Below, in pieces: positions 62,013-64,000 of a stretch of 64,000 bases of DNA. Numbering within the stretch: position 1 is the stretch's first letter; every line of letters begins with the position of its first letter. Source of the DNA: Bacteroidaceae bacterium (lineage in GTDB: Bacteria; Bacteroidota; Bacteroidia; Bacteroidales; Bacteroidaceae). The DNA lies in NCBI GenBank assembly GCA_017651315.1, contig JAGCDE010000005.1, forward strand, positions 62,001 through 126,000. The letters are read 5' to 3'. The notes under the pieces are model-generated. The model did not search any database. It saw only the letters and a program-made list of their open reading frames with translations, and was not told the DNA's origin. A program made the translations under genes and the position numbers.

Positions 62013-63098
62013 TTGAAGATAGGGGATATTGATTTTGGGGACAGGCCGGTGTTCCTGGCTCCTATGGAGGATGTCACGGACCCGGCGTTCCGTCTGCTTT
62101 GCAAGCGGTTCGGTGCCGATATGGTCTATACGGAGTTTGTATCGAGCGATGCGCTGATACGCGAGGTGAACCGCTCCGTGCAGAAACTCACCATCTGTGA
62201 AGAGGAACGCCCCGTAGCCATCCAGATATACGGCAAGGAGACCGAGGCTATGGTGGGTGCCGCAAAGATGGTCGAGGCTGCCGGGCCTGATGTCCTGGAC
62301 CTGAACTTCGGCTGTCCGGTCAAGAAGGTGGCCGGCAAGGGTGGCGGGGCAGGCATGCTCCAGAATATTCCCAAGATGCTGGAGATAACCCGTGCGGTGG
62401 TGGATGCCGTAAAAATCCCCGTCACTGTAAAGACCCGTCTTGGTTGGAATGACGAGAGCAGGATAATAGTTGATCTGGCTGAGCAGCTGCAGGATTGCGG
62501 TATCAGGGCGCTGACCATTCACGGCCGTACCCGCGCACAGATGTACACCGGCCAGGCCGACTGGACGCTGATAGGTAAGGTCAAGGAGAATCCTCGCATG
62601 AAGATTCCTGTTATAGGAAACGGGGATATTACTACTCCTGAGCGTGCCCGTGAGTGCTTTGACCGCTATGGAGTGGATGCCATTATGATTGGCCGGGGCA
62701 GTTTCGGGCGTCCCTGGATCTTCCGTGAGGTCAAGCATTACCTTGAGACGGGAGAGTTGTGGGAGGATCCCGGATTCCGGTGGAAGATGGATGTGCTGAA
62801 GCGGGAAACCCTGGACAGTATAGCCCGTCTTGACGAGCGGCGCGGAATTATCCATATCCGCCGCCACCTGGCGGCAAGCCCGCTGTTCAAGGGACTGGAG
62901 GATTTCCGCCACACCCGCATAGAGATGTTACGCGCCGAAACAGTTGATGAACTCTTCGGAATCATGGACCGCATTGCGAACCGGTGGGGATCATCGTCCT
63001 GTTCCGGAAATGTCCCGCAGCAACTCCACCCGGAAACTCAGGAGACCGATCCGATGTGTTACACATCCTCAGAATATATGTCCCGCATTGACCCGTGA
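62013..63098 (+). CDS. dusB: tRNA-dihydrouridine synthase DusB
   Basis: A 361-aa flavoenzyme that reduces specific uridines in the D loop of tRNAs. The TIM barrel begins IGDIDFGDRPVFLAPMEDVTDPAF. The catalytic Cys is in LDLNFGCPVKKVAGKGGGAGML, tRNA/FMN contacts are in KTRLGWND and TIHGRTRAQMYTGQADW, and FMN-phosphate binding is in VIGNGDITTPE and IMIGRGSFGRPWIF. The start is TTG at 62013: the first ATG in frame would remove strand 1 of the barrel. It starts 2 nt after the porin stop. The last 30 or so residues are Ser/Pro/Gln-rich and not part of the conserved fold. A weak hairpin (63103-63119) follows. Confidence 0.93.
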   Translation: MKIGDIDFGDRPVFLAPMEDVTDPAFRLLCKRFGADMVYTEFVSSDALIREVNRSVQKLTICEEERPVAIQIYGKETEAMVGAAKMVEAAGPDVLDLNFGCPVKKVAGKGGGAGMLQNIPKMLEITRAVVDAVKIPVTVKTRLGWNDESRIIVDLAEQLQDCGIRALTIHGRTRAQMYTGQADWTLIGKVKENPRMKIPVIGNGDITTPERARECFDRYGVDAIMIGRGSFGRPWIFREVKHYLETGELWEDPGFRWKMDVLKRETLDSIARLDERRGIIHIRRHLAASPLFKGLEDFRHTRIEMLRAETVDELFGIMDRIANRWGSSSCSGNVPQQLHPETQETDPMCYTSSEYMSRIDP

Positions 63099-63163
63099 CA
63101 GAACCCGTTTCCGACGGGTCGAGTGTGTGACACTTTGATGAAAGGAAGAAAAAAGGACAGATT

Positions 63164-64000
63164 ATGAACAGAGCCGCATTTGAGATCATGGCACCGGTGG
63201 GCTCGTGGGAGAGCTTGGCTGCGGCGTTTCAGGCCGGAGCGGGGTCCATATACTTCGGTGTGGAAAAGCTGAACATGCGTTCCCGCAGCGCAAGCCGTTT
63301 CACACTCGATGACCTGCGTGAGATTGCCTCCCGTTGCGATGCCCATGGAATCAAGAGTTACCTGACACTGAATACTGTCATGTACGGTGAGGATATTCCT
63401 CTGGTTCATGAGATAGTGGATGCTGCACTGGAAGCAGGGATATCGGCCGTCATTGCGTGTGATATCGCCGTCATGACCTACTGCTGCAAGGTGGGGATGG
63501 AGGTTCATCTTTCCACCCAGCTTAATATCAGCAACATTGAGGCACTCAGGTTCTACGCACAGTTTGCCGATGTGGTGGTGCTTGCCCGTGAGCTGAACCT
63601 TGATCAGGTTGCAGAGATTCACCGTCAGATATCGGAGCATGATATCCGTGGTCCCAAGGGTGAACTTATCCGTATCGAGATGTTCTGTCACGGTGCCTTG
63701 TGCATGGCAATCAGCGGCAAATGCTATCTGAGCCTGAACGAGACGGGTGCGAGTGCCAACCGAGGAGCCTGTATGCAGCTTTGCCGCAGGGGATATATTG
63801 TGAAGGACCGTGAGACCGACATCGAACTGGCCATCGAAAACCAGTATATCATGTCGCCAAAGGATCTCAAGACCATACGGTTCATGGACCGTATGATCGA
63901 GGCCGGGGTTCAGGTGTTCAAGATAGAGGGTCGGGCCCGAGGCCCTGAATATGTGCGTACTGTGACGGAGTGTTACAGTGAGGCGATCGACGCCTGTCTT
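63164..64000 (+). CDS. Peptidase U32-family protein (TrhP/YegQ-like), 5' part
   Basis: The first 279 codons of a U32-family protein; the 3' end is outside the window. The N-terminus FEIMAPVGSWESLAAAFQAG and IYFGVEKLNMR are typical. The family signature RIEMFCHGALCMAISGKCYLSL, followed by ANRGACMQLCRR, supplies four or more cysteines that bind an Fe-S cluster in TrhP/RlhA enzymes, which hydroxylate RNA bases (ho5U34 in tRNA, or 23S rRNA C2501) using prephenate. Its position after dusB supports an RNA-modification role rather than collagenase activity. The start ATG at 63164 lies 65 nt past dusB. Confidence 0.9.
   Translation, partial: MNRAAFEIMAPVGSWESLAAAFQAGAGSIYFGVEKLNMRSRSASRFTLDDLREIASRCDAHGIKSYLTLNTVMYGEDIPLVHEIVDAALEAGISAVIACDIAVMTYCCKVGMEVHLSTQLNISNIEALRFYAQFADVVVLARELNLDQVAEIHRQISEHDIRGPKGELIRIEMFCHGALCMAISGKCYLSLNETGASANRGACMQLCRRGYIVKDRETDIELAIENQYIMSPKDLKTIRFMDRMIEAGVQVFKIEGRARGPEYVRTVTECYSEAIDACL

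Noticed and set aside
61932-62912. 326-codon antisense frame opposite dusB
   Set aside because: dusB is complete with all motifs; the antisense translation has no recognisable features and is a codon-bias shadow.
1-64000. CRISPR array or insertion sequence
   Set aside because: I saw no regularly spaced short repeats, no cas-like genes and no transposase; the repeats present are paralogous genes and their leaders.

Overview
The window is chromosomal DNA of a Bacteroidales bacterium (phylum Bacteroidota), close to the Bacteroides/Prevotella/Paraprevotella group; I cannot place it to genus. The evidence is Bacteroidota-type promoters (TTTG, about 20 nt, TAnnTTTG), the gene order DUF4271-hemD-rnpA-yidD-tatD-tyrS, SusC/SusD pairs, many Cys-lipoproteins, and secreted proteins with a shared C-terminal 'YYNLxG ... 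K(V/I)LVK' tail.

Region 1 (1-10.5 kb) is housekeeping and all on the plus strand: the 3' part of typA/bipA, a thioredoxin-fold lipoprotein without CxxC, a YifB/ComM-type ATPase, ahcY, a LOG-family phosphoribohydrolase, a DUF4271 membrane protein, hemD, rnpA, yidD, a TatD-like hydrolase, tyrS and tRNA-Gln(TTG). Between the tRNA and the next gene lies a promoter-to-terminator unit that looks like a small RNA gene (about 10761-10878).

Region 2 (11-29.3 kb) is one long, tightly spaced plus-strand operon: a GH43 enzyme without a signal peptide, a 1027-aa four-module fasciclin (FAS1) lipoprotein, SusC, SusD, two more FAS1 lipoproteins, a second SusC and a second SusD. It is a glycan-uptake type locus with FAS1 proteins in the place where surface glycan-binding proteins normally sit.

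Region 3 (29.3-40 kb, plus strand) holds two giant secreted paralogs (1252 and 1246 aa; beta-sandwich domains, Ig-like domain, long helical array, C-terminal sandwich, sorting-like tail) and an LTD-CotH kinase protein with a related tail.

Region 4 (40-58.2 kb, minus strand) holds an ECF sigma / one-TM anti-sigma-like / periplasmic Trp-rich protein operon; a xylan operon (GH30 with repeats, GH43-CBM6-like, GH43 lipoprotein); a third giant paralog (1260 aa); a lone tyrosine recombinase; a fourth FAS1 lipoprotein; and xylulokinase plus a GH8 exo-oligoxylanase. The third giant paralog and the FAS1 gene mirror, in inverted orientation, genes of regions 2-3, including a shared 20-bp upstream element and 5' leader.

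Region 5 (58.4-64 kb, plus strand) holds a GH95 alpha-L-fucosidase/galactosidase lipoprotein, a porin-like barrel, dusB with a TTG start, and the 5' part of a U32 (TrhP-like) gene.

Taken together this looks like a decorated-xylan utilisation region. GH30 would cut the backbone, GH43/GH95 would remove side groups, GH8 would trim oligosaccharides in the periplasm, and XylB would phosphorylate xylulose. The FAS1/SusCD proteins and the giant tailed proteins are the parts whose role is not established. Xylan as the substrate is inferred from enzyme families, not shown.
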